DNA from: Coregonus clupeaformis | Taxonomy: Eukaryota; Chordata; Actinopteri; Salmoniformes; Salmonidae | Assembly: GCF_020615455.1 (NCBI RefSeq) | Contig: NC_059203.1 | Coordinates: 43,066,314 to 43,130,313 of the forward strand | DNA: 64,000 nt | Direction of reading: 5' to 3' | Shown: in pieces, positions 45,012 through 57,300 of the stretch | Layout: the number at the start of each line of letters is the position of its first letter | Position numbering within the stretch: the first letter of the stretch is position 1 | Notes under the pieces: model-generated | Database searches by the model: none | The model's input: only the letters and a program-made list of their open reading frames with translations | What the model was told of the DNA's origin: nothing | Translations under genes and position numbers: made by a program

Positions 45012-46625
45012 CAGTTGAAGTCGGAAGTTTACATACACCTTGGCCAAATACATTTAAACTCTGTTTTTCACAATTCCTGACATTTAATCCCAGTACATAT
45101 TCCCTGTCTTAGGTCAGTTAGGATCACCACTTTATTTTAAGAATGTGAAATGTCAGAATAATAGTAGAGAGAATTATTGATTTCAGCTTTTATTTCTTTC
45201 ATCACATTCCCAGTGGGTCAGAAGTTTATATACACTCAATTAGTATTTGGTAGCATTGCCTTTAAATTGTTTAACTTGGGTCAAACGTTTCGGGTAGCCT
45301 TCCACAAGCTTCCCACAATAAGCTGGGTGAATTTTGGCCCATTCCTCCTGACAGAGCTGGTGTAACTGAGTCAGGTTTGTAGGCCTCCTTGCCCACACAT
45401 TTTCTATAGGATTGAGGTCAGGGCTTTGTGATGGCCACTCCAATACCTTGACTTTATTGTCGTTAAGCCATTTTGCCACAATTTTGGAAGTATGCTTGGG
45501 GTCATTGTCCATTTGGAATACCCATTTGCAACCAAGCTTTAACATCCTGACTGATGTCTTGAGATGTTGCTTCAATATATCCACATACTTTTCCTTCCTC
45601 ATTATGCCATCTATTTTGTGAAGTACACTGGTCCCTCCTGCAGCAAAGCACCCCCACAGCATGATGCTGCCACCCCCGTGCTTCACGGTTGGGATGGTGT
45701 TCTTCGGCATGCAAGCAACCCCCTTTTTCCTCCAAACATAACAATGGTCATTATGGCCAAACAGTTCTATTTTTGTTTCATCAGACCATAGAACATTTAT
45801 CCTAAAAGTACGATCTTTGTCCCCATGTGCAGTTGCAAACCGTAGTCTGGCTTTTTTATGGCGGTTTTGGAGCAGTGGCTTCTTCATTGCTGAGCGGCCT
45901 TTCAGGTTATGTCGATATAGGACTCGTTTTACTGTGGATATAGATACTTTTGTACCTGTTTCCTCCAGCATCTTCACAAGGTCCTTTGCTGTTGTTCTGG
46001 GATTGATTTGCACTTTTAGCACCAAAGTACGTTCATCTCTAGGAGACAGAATGCGTCTCCTTCCTGAGCGGTATGACGGTTGCGTGGTCCCATGGTGTTT
46101 ATACTTGCGTACTATTGTTTGTACAGCTGAACGTGGTACCTTCAGGCATTTGGAAATTGCTCCCAAGGATGTACCAGACTTGTGGAGGTCTACAATTTTT
46201 TTCTGAGGTCTTGGCTTATTTCTTTTGATTTTCCCATGATGTCAAGCAAAGAGGCACTGAGTTTGAAGGTAGGCCTTGAAATACATCCACAGGTACACCT
46301 CCAATTGACTCAAATTATGTCAATTAGCCTATCAGAAGCTTCTAAAGCCATGACATCGTTTTCTGGAATTTTCCAAGCTGTTTAAAGGCACAGTCAACAT
46401 AGTGTATGTAAACTTCTGACCTACTGGAATTATGATACAGTGAATTATAAGTGAAATAATCTGTCTGTAAACAATTGTTGAAAAAATTACTTGTGTCATG
46501 CACAAAGTAGATGTCCTAACCGACTTGCCAAAACTGTAGTTTGTTAACAATAAATTTGTGGAGTGGTTGGAAAACAAGTTTTAATGACTCCAACCTAAGT
46601 GTATGAAAACTTCTGACTTCAACTG
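45012..46625 (-). mobile_element. Sleeping-Beauty-type Tc1 element (salmonid, fossil)
   Basis: The termini CAGTTGAAGTCGGAAGTTTACATACAC-like (45012) and GAAAACTTCTGACTTCAACTG (46625) are flanked by TA. Length is about 1.6 kb. Terminal repeats and transposase match the salmonid family from which the synthetic Sleeping Beauty transposon was derived (established knowledge). Confidence 0.95.
45240..46237 (-). pseudogene. Sleeping-Beauty-type transposase, inactive
   Basis: The start is at 46237 (GKSKEISQDLRKK). A one-base loss in an A run near 46195-46202 shifts the frame. From 46166 it stays open for 308 residues: YRSGRRRILSPRDERTLV, LWSDETKIELFG (first Asp), QMDNDPKHT (second Asp), SPDLNPIEN (Glu) and a NATKY end. 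After the Glu the segment reads NVWARRPTNL, about 8 residues shorter than the family. Tryptophan-to-arginine-type changes also occur (RTFRINV). Confidence 0.93.
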
Positions 46626-46634
46626 TACGTAGCT

Positions 46635-47492
46635 AATAATGATCTTTCATTTTTACTGAGGATAACAGACTCATGAATGTCATGGCTTTTCATCTATTGA
46701 CATGTTTTACAGCTGAAAATATTCCTTTATTCTCAAGTACCTTTAGTGGAATGTTATATGGTTTAAAATGTTGGTGTTTTCCCATTCAATAGTTAGTGTG
46801 TGAAGTTCTTCCAGCTAGTCTAAACCTGAAACTGATGACCAAACTGCTGTGCATTGGGGGTCGTAAATGTATTTTTCAGGTGATGTAACTTATGTCTGTA
46901 AAACATAAATGAATATACATTTAGCTCAAAGCAAATTTATCCAGAATATATATTGTATATTTATGAACTTATAATATTTTGTATCTTTTTGTGAAATACA
47001 CTTCTGTCATAAAGCCCATATAATTCTCAGCACCAGCAAGATAAGTGTGGTGTTAACTGACATTTACAAGTGTATTCGTTTTTTGGAGTAATGCCTCAAA
47101 TGAGTTATATTGATTGACTGGAATGGTTTAAGACATATTGACTGATCTGTTTTTTCTCATCATATTTTCTTCATCCCATTACGCTATGACCATATTTCAA
47201 AGGGATGAGAAATACTGTACATTTTCTGTGTGAGGAGGATGGGGTGCATTCATTGATCTTTTTAAATAAAGTGTTGTCATGGTTAATTCAACACGTTGAA
47301 CTGGAATCTTTAAAAGAAAATACAGTATACTGATTTTCATGTATTTACAATGTAATGACTGTGAGTGATTTGCCTCAATTAAATATAATATGTATCATAG
47401 GACATTTCATCAGTTCATCCTTATTAGCCTAATTCAAATGGCTTTGGCTTTGCTTGAAGAATTTGACACAATTTGACAGATTACTTTTTTTC
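46635..47492. other. AT-rich spacer, nothing recognised
   Basis: No coding support. AATAAAG at about 47264 could end a long ccdc120 transcript, but this is speculative. Confidence 0.3.
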
Positions 47493-47628
47493 CAGAGGTG
47501 CAAAGTAACTAATTACAAATACTCTTGTTACTGTAATTGAGTAGCTTTTCCGAGTAATTTTACTTCTACTTGAGTAAAATGTAATTAAAGTAACAGTACT
47601 TCTGCTTGAATACTCTTTCCACCCCTTG
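47493..47628. mobile_element. Small MITE-like repeat
   Basis: CAGAGGTGCAAAGTAACTAA at the left and CTCTTTCCACCCCTTG at the right are imperfect inverted ends. The inside is rich in AGTAACAGTACTTCT/GAGTA motifs typical of a common teleost MITE. Confidence 0.55.
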
Positions 47629-47665
47629 AGAGAGTTTGTGAGTGAGGGAAAGTGAGTGAGTAAAA

Positions 47666-47735
47666 TGTGTAAACCTAACCTTAACCCTAACTTTTAACAT
47701 ACTGCTAACCTTATGCCTAACCCTAACCTTGAATT
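47666..47735. repeat. Telomere-like CCTAAC/CCTTAA repeat patch
   Basis: Repeated AACCTAACCTTAACCCTAAC and CTAACCCTAACCTTG within 70 bp. An interstitial degenerate simple repeat, not a telomere. Confidence 0.7.
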
Positions 47736-47799
47736 AAGACCAAAAAACATGAATGTTTAAAATATAGCAATTTTGACTTTGTGGCTGTGTTATCTAGTG

Positions 47800-48235
47800 C
47801 AGGGGTATTTTATAAATCATTTTCTTGCCCAGGGACCCCCTCCCAGGCAAACCGGCGACCCCATCATATGTTTTCTCATCAGGTGAATGATAATGGCACG
47901 GAGAAGTAATCAACATTTTAAAATGAATAGATTTGGTAGATCGTTTCATTATTTTAACCTCCCCACATTATAATTGGAAGCGGAAGTGTAAACTCCAACA
48001 TAACCTATTTGCTAGAAAGGTAACTCCAAACACATTTTCGCTAAGAGCAGCTGTTTAAACAAAGGTTAGCAATGTTTTGGCAAAAATGTATGTCCAAGTT
48101 AAGAACGTTTACCAACAGCCAATGCACTAGTATGTTTGTAATTCAAAATTAATGTATTATGTTGTTGCTAGCGATATTCATAAAAACATTGAAACCCCCT
48201 GCAGCGGGCAGCGGAGACCCGGTTGAATACCACTG
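47800..48235. mobile_element. Nonautonomous hAT-like element
   Basis: The left end CAGGGGTATT and right end AATACCACTG are inverted. Flanks ATCTAGTG (left) and ATTCTAGTG (right) are a near-perfect 8-bp target duplication with a one-base difference. 436 bp, no coding frame. Confidence 0.7.
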
Positions 48236-48240
48236 ATTCT

Positions 48241-48810
48241 AGTGGAAAGTGGAAACCAGTGTCTTGCCAGCTACCCGCACAGCTCAACTCAGCTCCCGCA
48301 CAGCTCAACTCAGCTCATGTTATTTTCAGAACATGTGATTTTCAGAACATGTGCTGTGCGTATGGGCAGGCACTCACGCGGAGCAAACATTTGCGAGGAA
48401 GGAACCGTCCCTCAGCTGCCAGAGAAATCAGAGGACTCCGTTTTTCACAATTATATGTAAGTATTTGGGTAAATATGACATTGTTCTTTCACAGTTACAG
48501 GGTGTAATAAAGTTTATAACCAATTGTTATTTGATATGTCACATTGTAACAACTGCATAAACTTGAAGTCGGTCGTTGATATCAGCTTCAAAGCAATGAC
48601 TAACGGCAACAAATACACAACTTTTGTCGAGAACAGACTCAGGCTACCTAACGACTATTATTCGCCCGCTAATTTCCGTTTTGCCTTAGCTAGTTAGTTA
48701 AACAAATCAGTTATACAAATGTAAATAATCTGTTACAAAATATTTTCTTTTTCTTTAGAGGACAGGTTTGCTGGACTTGGCAGTGCGGAATTGGTCAAAA
48801 GCAGGACCAG
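48241..48810 (+). other. Candidate 5' UTR exons of the SR kinase gene
   Basis: A stretch ending TTATAT|GTAAGT at 48456, and an exon-like 48759-48810 between TTTCTTTAG and GACCAG|GTTTGA, lie upstream of a coding exon whose acceptor may be at 51258. The first contains short direct repeats (ACAGCTCAACTCAGCTC twice; TTTTCAGAACATGTG twice). Noncoding and unproven. Confidence 0.3.
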
Positions 48811-49201
48811 GTTTGACTTTTTTGTTTTCTACATGCAATTTTCTTACCAAACAACTCTGACTGGGGGTTGTGTTTGACACCTTCATGACTTGACTGAGAC
48901 GGCCGTATCTAGCTGTAGTTGTGACATGTTTACAAGATTGACTCAGCTAGAGAGCATGCACTCAGTCAATAGTTACAGGCCAGCTTTGAAGCGCTATTTA
49001 CGTTGACAAGCCATTCATCGAAACCCAGCTAAAAATAAACTGTCTCTTGCACATTCACTGGACCCTTTAAAATGTAATTGCAGGCAGTATCTAGAATGAT
49101 CATATTTACTAAATATAGAATTTGAATAGGCTTTACTCTTTTGTAGGTACAGGAGCTGCCAAAATAAAGGAAACACTTCAGTAAATGAGGAATACGAAGT
49201 A

Positions 49202-50903
49202 CAGTGCCTTCAGAAAGTATTCATACCCCTTGACTTACTCCACATTGTGTTACAGCCTGAATTCAAAATGATTCAATTAAAATAAAAACCTAACCCATCT
49301 ATACACAATACCCCATAATGACAGATTTATTGAAAGTCTAAATTAAATATATAATTTACATAAGTATTCACACCCCTGAGTCAATACTTTACAGAAGCAC
49401 CTTTGGCAGCGATTACAGCTGTGAGTCTTTCTGGGCAAGTCTCTAATAGCTTTCCACACCTGGATTGTACAACATTTGCCCATTACTCTTCTCAAAATTC
49501 TTCAAGCTCTGTCAAATTGATTGTTGATCATTGCTAGACAACCATTTTCGCCATAGATTTTCAAGTAGATTTAAGTCAAAGCTAACTCAGCCACTCAGGA
49601 ACATTCACAGTCTTCTTGATAAGCAACTCCAGTGTAGATTTGGCCTTGTGTTTTCTGTTATTGTCCTGCTGAAAGGTGAATTCATCTACCAGTGTCTGGT
49701 GGAAAGCAGACTGAACCAGGCTTTCCTCTAGAATTATGCCTGTGTTTAGCTCCATTCCGTAAATGTTTTATCCTGGAAAAACTCCCCATTCCTTAATCAT
49801 AACATGATGCAGCCAACACTAAGCTTAAAAATATGGAGTGGTACTCAGTAATATATTGGATTTGCCCCAAACATAAAATGGTGTATTCAGGACAAAAAGT
49901 TAAGTGCTTTTCTAAATGTACTTTAGTGCCTTGTTGCAAACAGGATGCATGTTTTGGAATATTTTTATTATGTACAGGCTTTCTTCTTTTCACTCTTCTC
50001 AATTAGGTTAGTATTGTGGAGTAACTACAATGTTGTTGATCAATCCTCAGTTTTCTCATATCACAGCCATTAAACTCTAACGGTTTTGAAGTCACCATTG
50101 GCCTCATGGTGAAATCCCTGAGCGGTTTCCTTCCTCTCTGGAGGTAGGAAGGACGCCTGTATCTTTGTTGTGACTGGGTGTATTGATACAGTGCATTCGG
50201 AATGTATTCAGACCCCTTTGCTTTTTCCACATTTTGTTATGTTACAGCCTTTCCCCTCAATCTACACACAATACCCCCATAATGATAACAAAAACAAGTT
50301 TAGAAAATTTTGCAAATACAAAACTGAAATATCACATTTACGTAAGTATTCAGACCCTTTACTCAGTACTTTGTTGAAGCACCTTTGGCAGAAATTACAG
50401 CCTCAAGTCTTCTTAGGTATGACGCTACAAACTTGGCAAACCTATATTTGGGAAGTATTTCCCCATTCTTCACTGCAGATCCTCTAAAGCTCTGTCAGGT
50501 TGGATGGGAAGCGTCAATACACAGCTATTTTCAGGTCTCTCCAGAGATGTTTGATCAGGTTCAAGTCTGGGCTCTGGCTGGGCCAGTCAAGGACATTCAA
50601 AGACTTGTCCCGAAGCCACTCCTGCGTTGTTTTGGCTATGTGCTTATGGTCTTTCATCTTTTGGAAGATGAACCTTCACCCCAGTCTGAGGTACTGAGCG
50701 CTCTGGAGCAGGTTTTCATCAAGGATCTCTCTGTACTTTCCCTCGATCCTGACTAGTTTCCCAGTGCCTGCCGATGGAAAAACATACCCACAGCATGATA
50801 TTGTGTGTAGGCTAGTGACAAAACATCTCAATTTAATCAATTTTCAATTTGGGCTGTAACACAACAAAATGTGGAAAAAGTCAAGAGGTGTGAATACTTT
50901 GTG
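49202..50903 (-). mobile_element. Tc1-like element B, itself disrupted
   Basis: The left end CAGTGCCTTCAGAAAGTATTC follows TA. The right part reads AAGTCAAGAGGTGTGAATACTTT, its inverse, but the last bases are missing at the junction. Transposase traces on the minus strand are short and broken. Confidence 0.82.
50189..50800 (-). mobile_element. Tc1-like element C, truncated, inside B
   Basis: CAGTGCATTCGGAATGTATTC follows TA. The minus-strand coding remnant includes a DQVQVWA/LAGPVKD-type out-of-frame copy of the SPDLNPIE region. Its right half is missing; sequence passes into element B's end at about 50800 (CAGCATGAT then ATTGTGTGTAGGC). Confidence 0.75.
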
Positions 50904-51371
50904 AAAGCAGGTGCTTCCACACAGATATGGTGAGTTAATTAAGTAATTAACATCCCATCATGCTTAGGGTCATGTATAAAATTGCCCAGTTGCCCATTAT
51001 TTTGGGTACCATGGCTAGAAGAGATCTCATGACTTTAAAAGAGGGGTTGAAGCTTTTCTGGTGGTTTGTGGTGGCCCAATGCCCTGTTAAGACACTTTAT
51101 GTTGGTGTCTCCATTATTTTGGCAGTTATCTGTACATTGGCCATGTTGTGTTGCCTGATTTAACCTCATAGATCCTATGTATGAATGCCTAGGAGGTCAA
51201 CTTATAATAGTGTGAAAGTGTTTCATGAACAGTTTGTCTGTTTTTCTTTTTGTCGTAGGCCTTCTGCGTGTACCATCTTCATCTCCATTTTCTTCAATTC
51301 TGCTCTTGTATGGCCTGTGCTGTCTAGGCTAGAAGGCATCGGCTCTCTGTTCTATTGTGTGTCCTTTGACA

Positions 51372-54300
51372 ATGTCCAATGTGCCTTCATCTAGATATGC
51401 AGCTGCGATATCAGCCCTTTCCCTCAGTTTACCTGCTGTTAACCCCAACCCACCCCTTACCCTCAGTTCATCCACTGCCCCCGACCCACCGCTTACCCCC
51501 AAATCCCTTACCCCTAAACCACTAGTGGCCCCTACCCCCAAACCACCCCTTACCATCAAACTACCATCATATCCCCCTTCACCTGAGATTTTGGGATCAG
51601 ATGACGAGGAACAGGAGAATCCATCTGATTACTGTATAGGTACTTCACCAGTGTGCTGAATATCACCAAACAACAGTACAATAATGTGTGGTAGGAGATT
51701 ATTATACAGTTTATTGTTGATCAGAAAGAGGTTTCACTGTTCATTGTAGGTGGCTACTACCCGGTGGAAATTGGAGCAATATTAATTGACCGTTACCAGG
51801 TGGTGAAGAAGCTGGGATGGGGCCACTTCTCCACTGTGTGGCTAGGCTGGGACATTGAGTAAGTATAATAGTTACTGATAACATTGTTTTTGTTATTGAT
51901 TGACCTTCGGTTTCATATTGTGATTATGACAGCTAAAGCAAGTGATTCACATTGTTTATTTGTATGCGCAGGAAGAGGCGTTTTGTGGCTCTGAAGGTGG
52001 TAAAGAGTGCTCCAACCTTCACAGAGACTGCTTTGGATGAGATCAAGCTTCTGAAATGTGTCAGTATTATATACCCATGTTCAACCATTTATTCTCTGCT
52101 ATATAGGCCTAATCAGTGTAATACCTTCCTTGTTCATCAACCAGAGCCAAGCTTATTAGGAACTATTGTGTTTTATTAGTTGCACAATGGTGATAATGAA
52201 AAGTAATGTTTACTCCCCAGTTATGTCCTGTTATCAATTGCATTTAGGTAAGGGACAGTGACCCATCAGACCCTAAACGAGACACTGTTGTGCAGCTTAT
52301 CGATGACTTCAAAGTCTCTGGAGTCAATGGGGAGCGTATCCTTTTAAAAGCCATCCACATGTTATCATTTTACCCATTATCTATTTCTCATACAATATGT
52401 GTCATATGTTAACTTGCACATTTTGAGTGAAATGGTTTCTCCTTAATTCAGCTATGTGCCAGATGTATGCATGGTTCTTGAAGTGCTGGGTCACCAGTTG
52501 CTGAAGTGGATCATCAAATCCAACTACACTGGCCTTCCCCTGCCCTGCGTAAAGAGCATCCTCAGACAGGTGGTGTCTTTCCCCTGTGATCTCCAAATCC
52601 TCTCTCTACCGTTTTATCATCCAGAGCAGCTTTTGTGAACGGATGATCTCCTTTGTGTGTTCCCTGGTGTCATGTAGCCACAGTATATCACCATTGTTGT
52701 CTCATATCACAGGTTTTCCAGGGCTTAGATTACTTGCACACTAAATGCAAGATTATCCACACAGACATCAAGCCAGAGAACATCCTTTTGAGAGTGGATG
52801 AGGTTTACGTCCAGGAGTTGGCAGCCGACACCAAGCTACGGGAGCTGCCGGTGTCTCCTGCTCCCACAAGCTGTTCAGGTTAGGATTGCTCTCTATTCCA
52901 TGTTGGCATACATGTCATTAAGTACATATTCCTCTGTCTGTTTTTTACTTATTTTATTTTTAGATGGAGGGAAATGGAAAAGATTTGTTATGGAGATGCA
53001 ATAACGATGCTGAATATTAGGAGTGGATGATTAACAAGGTTAATATTACTTCAATAGATTTAGATTTTTGTTCTCTATGATTTGATTTCATGCTCTCTTG
53101 TGCCCTGCTGATCTCTTCATCTACTACTGATGCCAGCAAATACCAGTCTAAGAGAGAAGCAGGTATGTCAATCAACGCTTTGTCTTGTTGTCTCAAAGCA
53201 TAAACCAACCATACTGCTACAAAGGGGGAAACATAGTTTCTGGTAATCTTTTGATGACCTCATCTGTCACCTATGTCTCTCTTACCCCTCCTATCATAAC
53301 TTTGGTATTAGATTGTGTCAAACTTGTTGGGGAAGTTGACTGTGGCTTTCCAGACTCTTGGGGTTTGGGTAAGATGGCCTTGGCATTGTGGGTGTGTGCT
53401 GATTCACTGCATATTGGCCCTAGGAAGGTCCTTCTGAAGGAAAGCATTGATCTGTGAATCTAAAAATGTGCTATGTTATTTGTTTTGGCTGTTGTCAATA
53501 GTTACGGTATTGTTTTTAGGTTTTCTACTCATTCAACCATGAAAACAGAGCAGTGGTGTGTGTGTGTGTGTGTGTGTGTTATGAGAAATGTGTATTAATC
53601 ATTAACTTGCACATTAACTGCATTTCTGAATGAAGATGCACAGTCTACTCATTGCTATTTGTATTCATTCAGTATGTATAACTACACCTTTGCATTTGTA
53701 GTGAAATTGTTCACCTTGATCAACTCACTGAAAATTAGCATGCACTGCATGAAAAAGGGATTTGTGGTACTGATATTTAATGAAATGTACCATATTTGCA
53801 GAGATTGTTAGAAAAAAATTTTTTAACACTGTTGCGTGCTGCAAAATGAGAGATGGCCCATTTTTAAGTTTCCCATCATACTCCTGTGACTGTGTTCATA
53901 GACCGGGAAGGTCTCCAGGATCCCGAGGGCCAGGTTGTCGAGAAAGGAGAACAAACATCAACAGCCGCAGCAGGGCGAGGACACTTTAGTTGACCGTCAG
54001 AAGAGGGCGAAACCTCATGTGTCATTCTCTAATATCACCACTCCATGTAGCACTCCTAGTTCCACCTCTTCCTCTAAGTCTTCAGGTCCTGTGTGTGCTA
54101 CTTGGAGACAGACCCTGCTGCATGAAGAAGCAATGGGCTCTGACAGCAAGGAGTCAGCCTTGTCACCGATGGAAGATGCACCATCATTGACTACAATGTC
54201 TCTCTGCTCTAGACAATCTGCAGTGTTACATCATTCTACCCAGAGAGACAACCAGCCCTCATCACCATCACATGGTCAGTCTTGCTCTGGAGGCGGCTGT

Positions 54301-57300
54301 ATGGAGTATATTGTCACAGCATATTTCCGTGTAGTATACGTCAGAATACCTGTCCAGTCTTTCAATTGAACTTCAATGATTTGCAATATAGTATTTCATG
54401 CATATGCTGATGATTATGTTTAATTACACTGAGTGTACAAAACATGAGGAACACCTTCCTGATATTGAGTTGCAACCCCTTTTGCCCTCATAACAGCCTA
54501 ATTCGTTGGGGCATGGACTCTACAAGGTGTCAAATCATTCCACAGGGATGCTGGCCCATGTTGACTCCACTGCTTCCCACGGTTGTGTCAAGTTGGCTGG
54601 CTGTCCTTTGGGTGGTGGACCATTCTTGATACAAACGTGAAACTCTTGAGCGTGAAAAAAATAAACAGCAGCGTTGCAGTTCTTGACACACTCAAACCGG
54701 TGCGCCTGTCACCTACTACCATACCCCGTTCAAAGGCACTTAAATCTTTTGTCTTGCCCATTCACCCTCTGAATGGCACACATACACAATCCATGTCTCA
54801 ATTGTCTCAAGGCTTAAAAATCCTTCTTTAACCTCTACGGGATCGATGTCCCGTATACGGGATTGTTGAGCTAATGTGCGCTAATGTGATTAGCATGACT
54901 GTTGTAAGTAGCAGCAAACTCTCCAGGACATAGACATGTCTTAAATGGGCAGAAAGCTTAAATTCTTGTTAATCTAACTGCACTGTCCAATTTACAGTAG
55001 CTATTACAGTGAAAAAATACCATGCTATTGTTTGAGGAGATTGCACAACAACAAAAACGTATCACGGCAACTGGTTTGATACATTCACCTCTGAAGGTAA
55101 ATAATGTACTTACATTCAGTAATCTTGCTCTAATTTGTCATCGTGAGGGTCCCAGAGAGAAAATGTAGCATAGTTTGATAAAATCAATTTTTATATTCAA
55201 ATATAGGAACTGGGTTCTACAGTTTGAACCCTTGCTGTCTCTGGCTCCACACCCACCCTGCCCGGCCATCTAGATGTGTGAAAGTTAGTGTATAAGCTAA
55301 TGATCCATCATGTATGACATTCCTGGGAGTGTGTAAACTTACATTTTGTATTACCATATCATTTGTGTTGTTCACTATAGTTATGTACTTGAAAATATAT
55401 CAATTGATCAATTCAGCACATTTGGGCAGACTTGATACAAAATAGTCCAGTATGCAAAGCTTCACTGGATCAATCTGAAACTTTGCGCACACACTGCTGC
55501 CATCTAGTGGCCACAATCTGAATTGCGCCTAAACTGCAATATTATATTGTGGCATTTCTCTTACATTTCAAAGATGATGGAACCAAAAAATATAATAAAG
55601 CATGTTTTTTTTGTTTGTATTATCTTTTACCAGATCTAATGTGTTATATTCTCCTACATTAATTTCACATGTCCACAAACTTCAAAGTGTTTCCTTTCAA
55701 ATGTAATCAAGAATATGCATATCCTTGCTTCAGGTCCTGAGCTACAGGCAGTTAGATTTGGGTATGTCATTTTAGGCGAAAATTGGAAAAAAACAGTCCG
55801 ATCCTTAACCTCTCGTCTCTCCTTCATCTACACTGATTGAAGTGGATTTCACAGGTGACATAAATAAGGGATCATAGCTTTCACCTGGTCAGTGTATCTA
55901 TGTCATAGAAAGAGCAGGTGTTCCTAAGGTTTTGTATACTCCGTGTATATGAATGATATTGGATGTTGTAATACCTCATACATAGCAACCATTTTGCACC
56001 AGAGCACTCACGGCGCATCCATTATTGTAGTGGACAAGTATTCAGTAATATCTATCTGCGCCATCTGCATTTGTTTCAGGGTTCAGTGAAACAGAGCTGT
56101 TGAAGAATCTTCTGAAGCCACAGAATGCTGATGAAATCAGCATCAAGATTGCAGATCTGGGCAATGCCTGCTGGGTGGTGAGTTACTATCTGACAGACAT
56201 TGTGTATTTGAATGAATATACACTACCGGTCAACATTTTTAGAACACCTACTCATTCAAAGGTATTTATTTATTTTTTACTATTTTCTACATTGTAGAAT
56301 AATAGTGAAGACATCAAAACTATGAAATAACACATATGGAATCATGTAGTAACCAAAAAAGTGTTAAACAAATCAAAATATATTTTATATTTGAGATTCT
56401 TCAAATAGCCACCCTTTGCCTTGATCACAGCTTTGCACACTCTTGGCATTCTCTCAACCAGCTTCACCTGGAATGCTTTTCCAACAGTCTTGAATGAGTT
56501 CCCACATATGCTGAGCACTTGTTGGCTGCTTTTCCTTCACGCTGCGGTCCGACTCATCCCAAACCATCTCAATTTGGTTGAGGTCGGGGCATTGTGGAGG
56601 CCAGGTCATCTGATGCAGCACTCCATCACTCTCCTTCTTGGTAAAATAGCCCTTACACAGCCTGGAGGTGTGTTGGGTCATTGTCCTGTTGAAAAACAAA
56701 TGATAGTCCCACTAAGCCCAAACCAGATGGGAGGTGTATCGCTGCAGAATGCTGTGGTAGCCATGCTGGTTAAGTGTGCATTGAATTCTAAATAAATCAG
56801 TGTCACCAGCAAAGCACCGTAACACCACATCCTCCATGCTTTACGGTGGGAAATACACATGCGGAGATCATCCATTCACCCACACCGCGTCTCATAAAGA
56901 CATGGCGGTTGGAACCAAACGTCTCCAATTTGGACTCCAGACCAAAGGACACATTTCCGCCGGTCTAATGTCCATTGCTCGTGATTCTTGGCCCACGCAA
57001 GTCTCTTCTTATTATTGGTGTCCTTTAGTAGTGGTTTCTTTGCAGCAATTCGACCATGAAGGCCTGATTCACACAGTCCCCTCTGAACAGTTGATGTTGA
57101 TGTGTCTGTTACTTGAACTCTGTGAAGCATTTATTTGTTCTGCAATTTCTGAGGCTGGTAACTAATGAACTTATCCTCTGCAGCAGAGGTAAAACTGGGT
57201 CTTCCATTCCTGTGGCAGTCCTCATGAGAGCCAGTTTCATCATAGCGCTTGATGGTTTTTATGACTGCAAAGTTCTTGAAATGTTCCATATTGACTGACC

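Larger units (their letters stand above)
43814..46634 (-). mobile_element. Tc1-like element with a Sleeping-Beauty-like element in its terminus
   Basis: The left end CACTACGTGACCAAAACTAT follows TA. The inverse, GTGTCCACATACTATTG, ends at the second element (45012), and CGTAG, the expected last bases, resumes at 46628. Right boundary approximate. Same family as 20452-21672. Confidence 0.8.
49150..51132. mobile_element. Tc1-like element A, host of a nest
   Basis: The left end CAGGAGCTGCCAAAATAAAGG and right end CCATTATTTTGGCAGTTATCTG are inverted and TA-flanked. Between 49202 and about 50903 it is interrupted by another Tc1. The remaining host sequence resumes with GTGCTTCCACACAG. Confidence 0.8.

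Noticed and set aside
47666..47735. Telomere end or interstitial telomere block
   Set aside because: Only a few degenerate CCTAAC/CCTTAA units in a unique AT-rich context; a simple repeat.
52956..53004. Extra SR-kinase exon after TTTTATTTTTAG
   Set aside because: Joined in frame it meets a TAA after about 15 codons, whereas the 53137-53162 microexon restores the conserved TGKVS start of the spacer.
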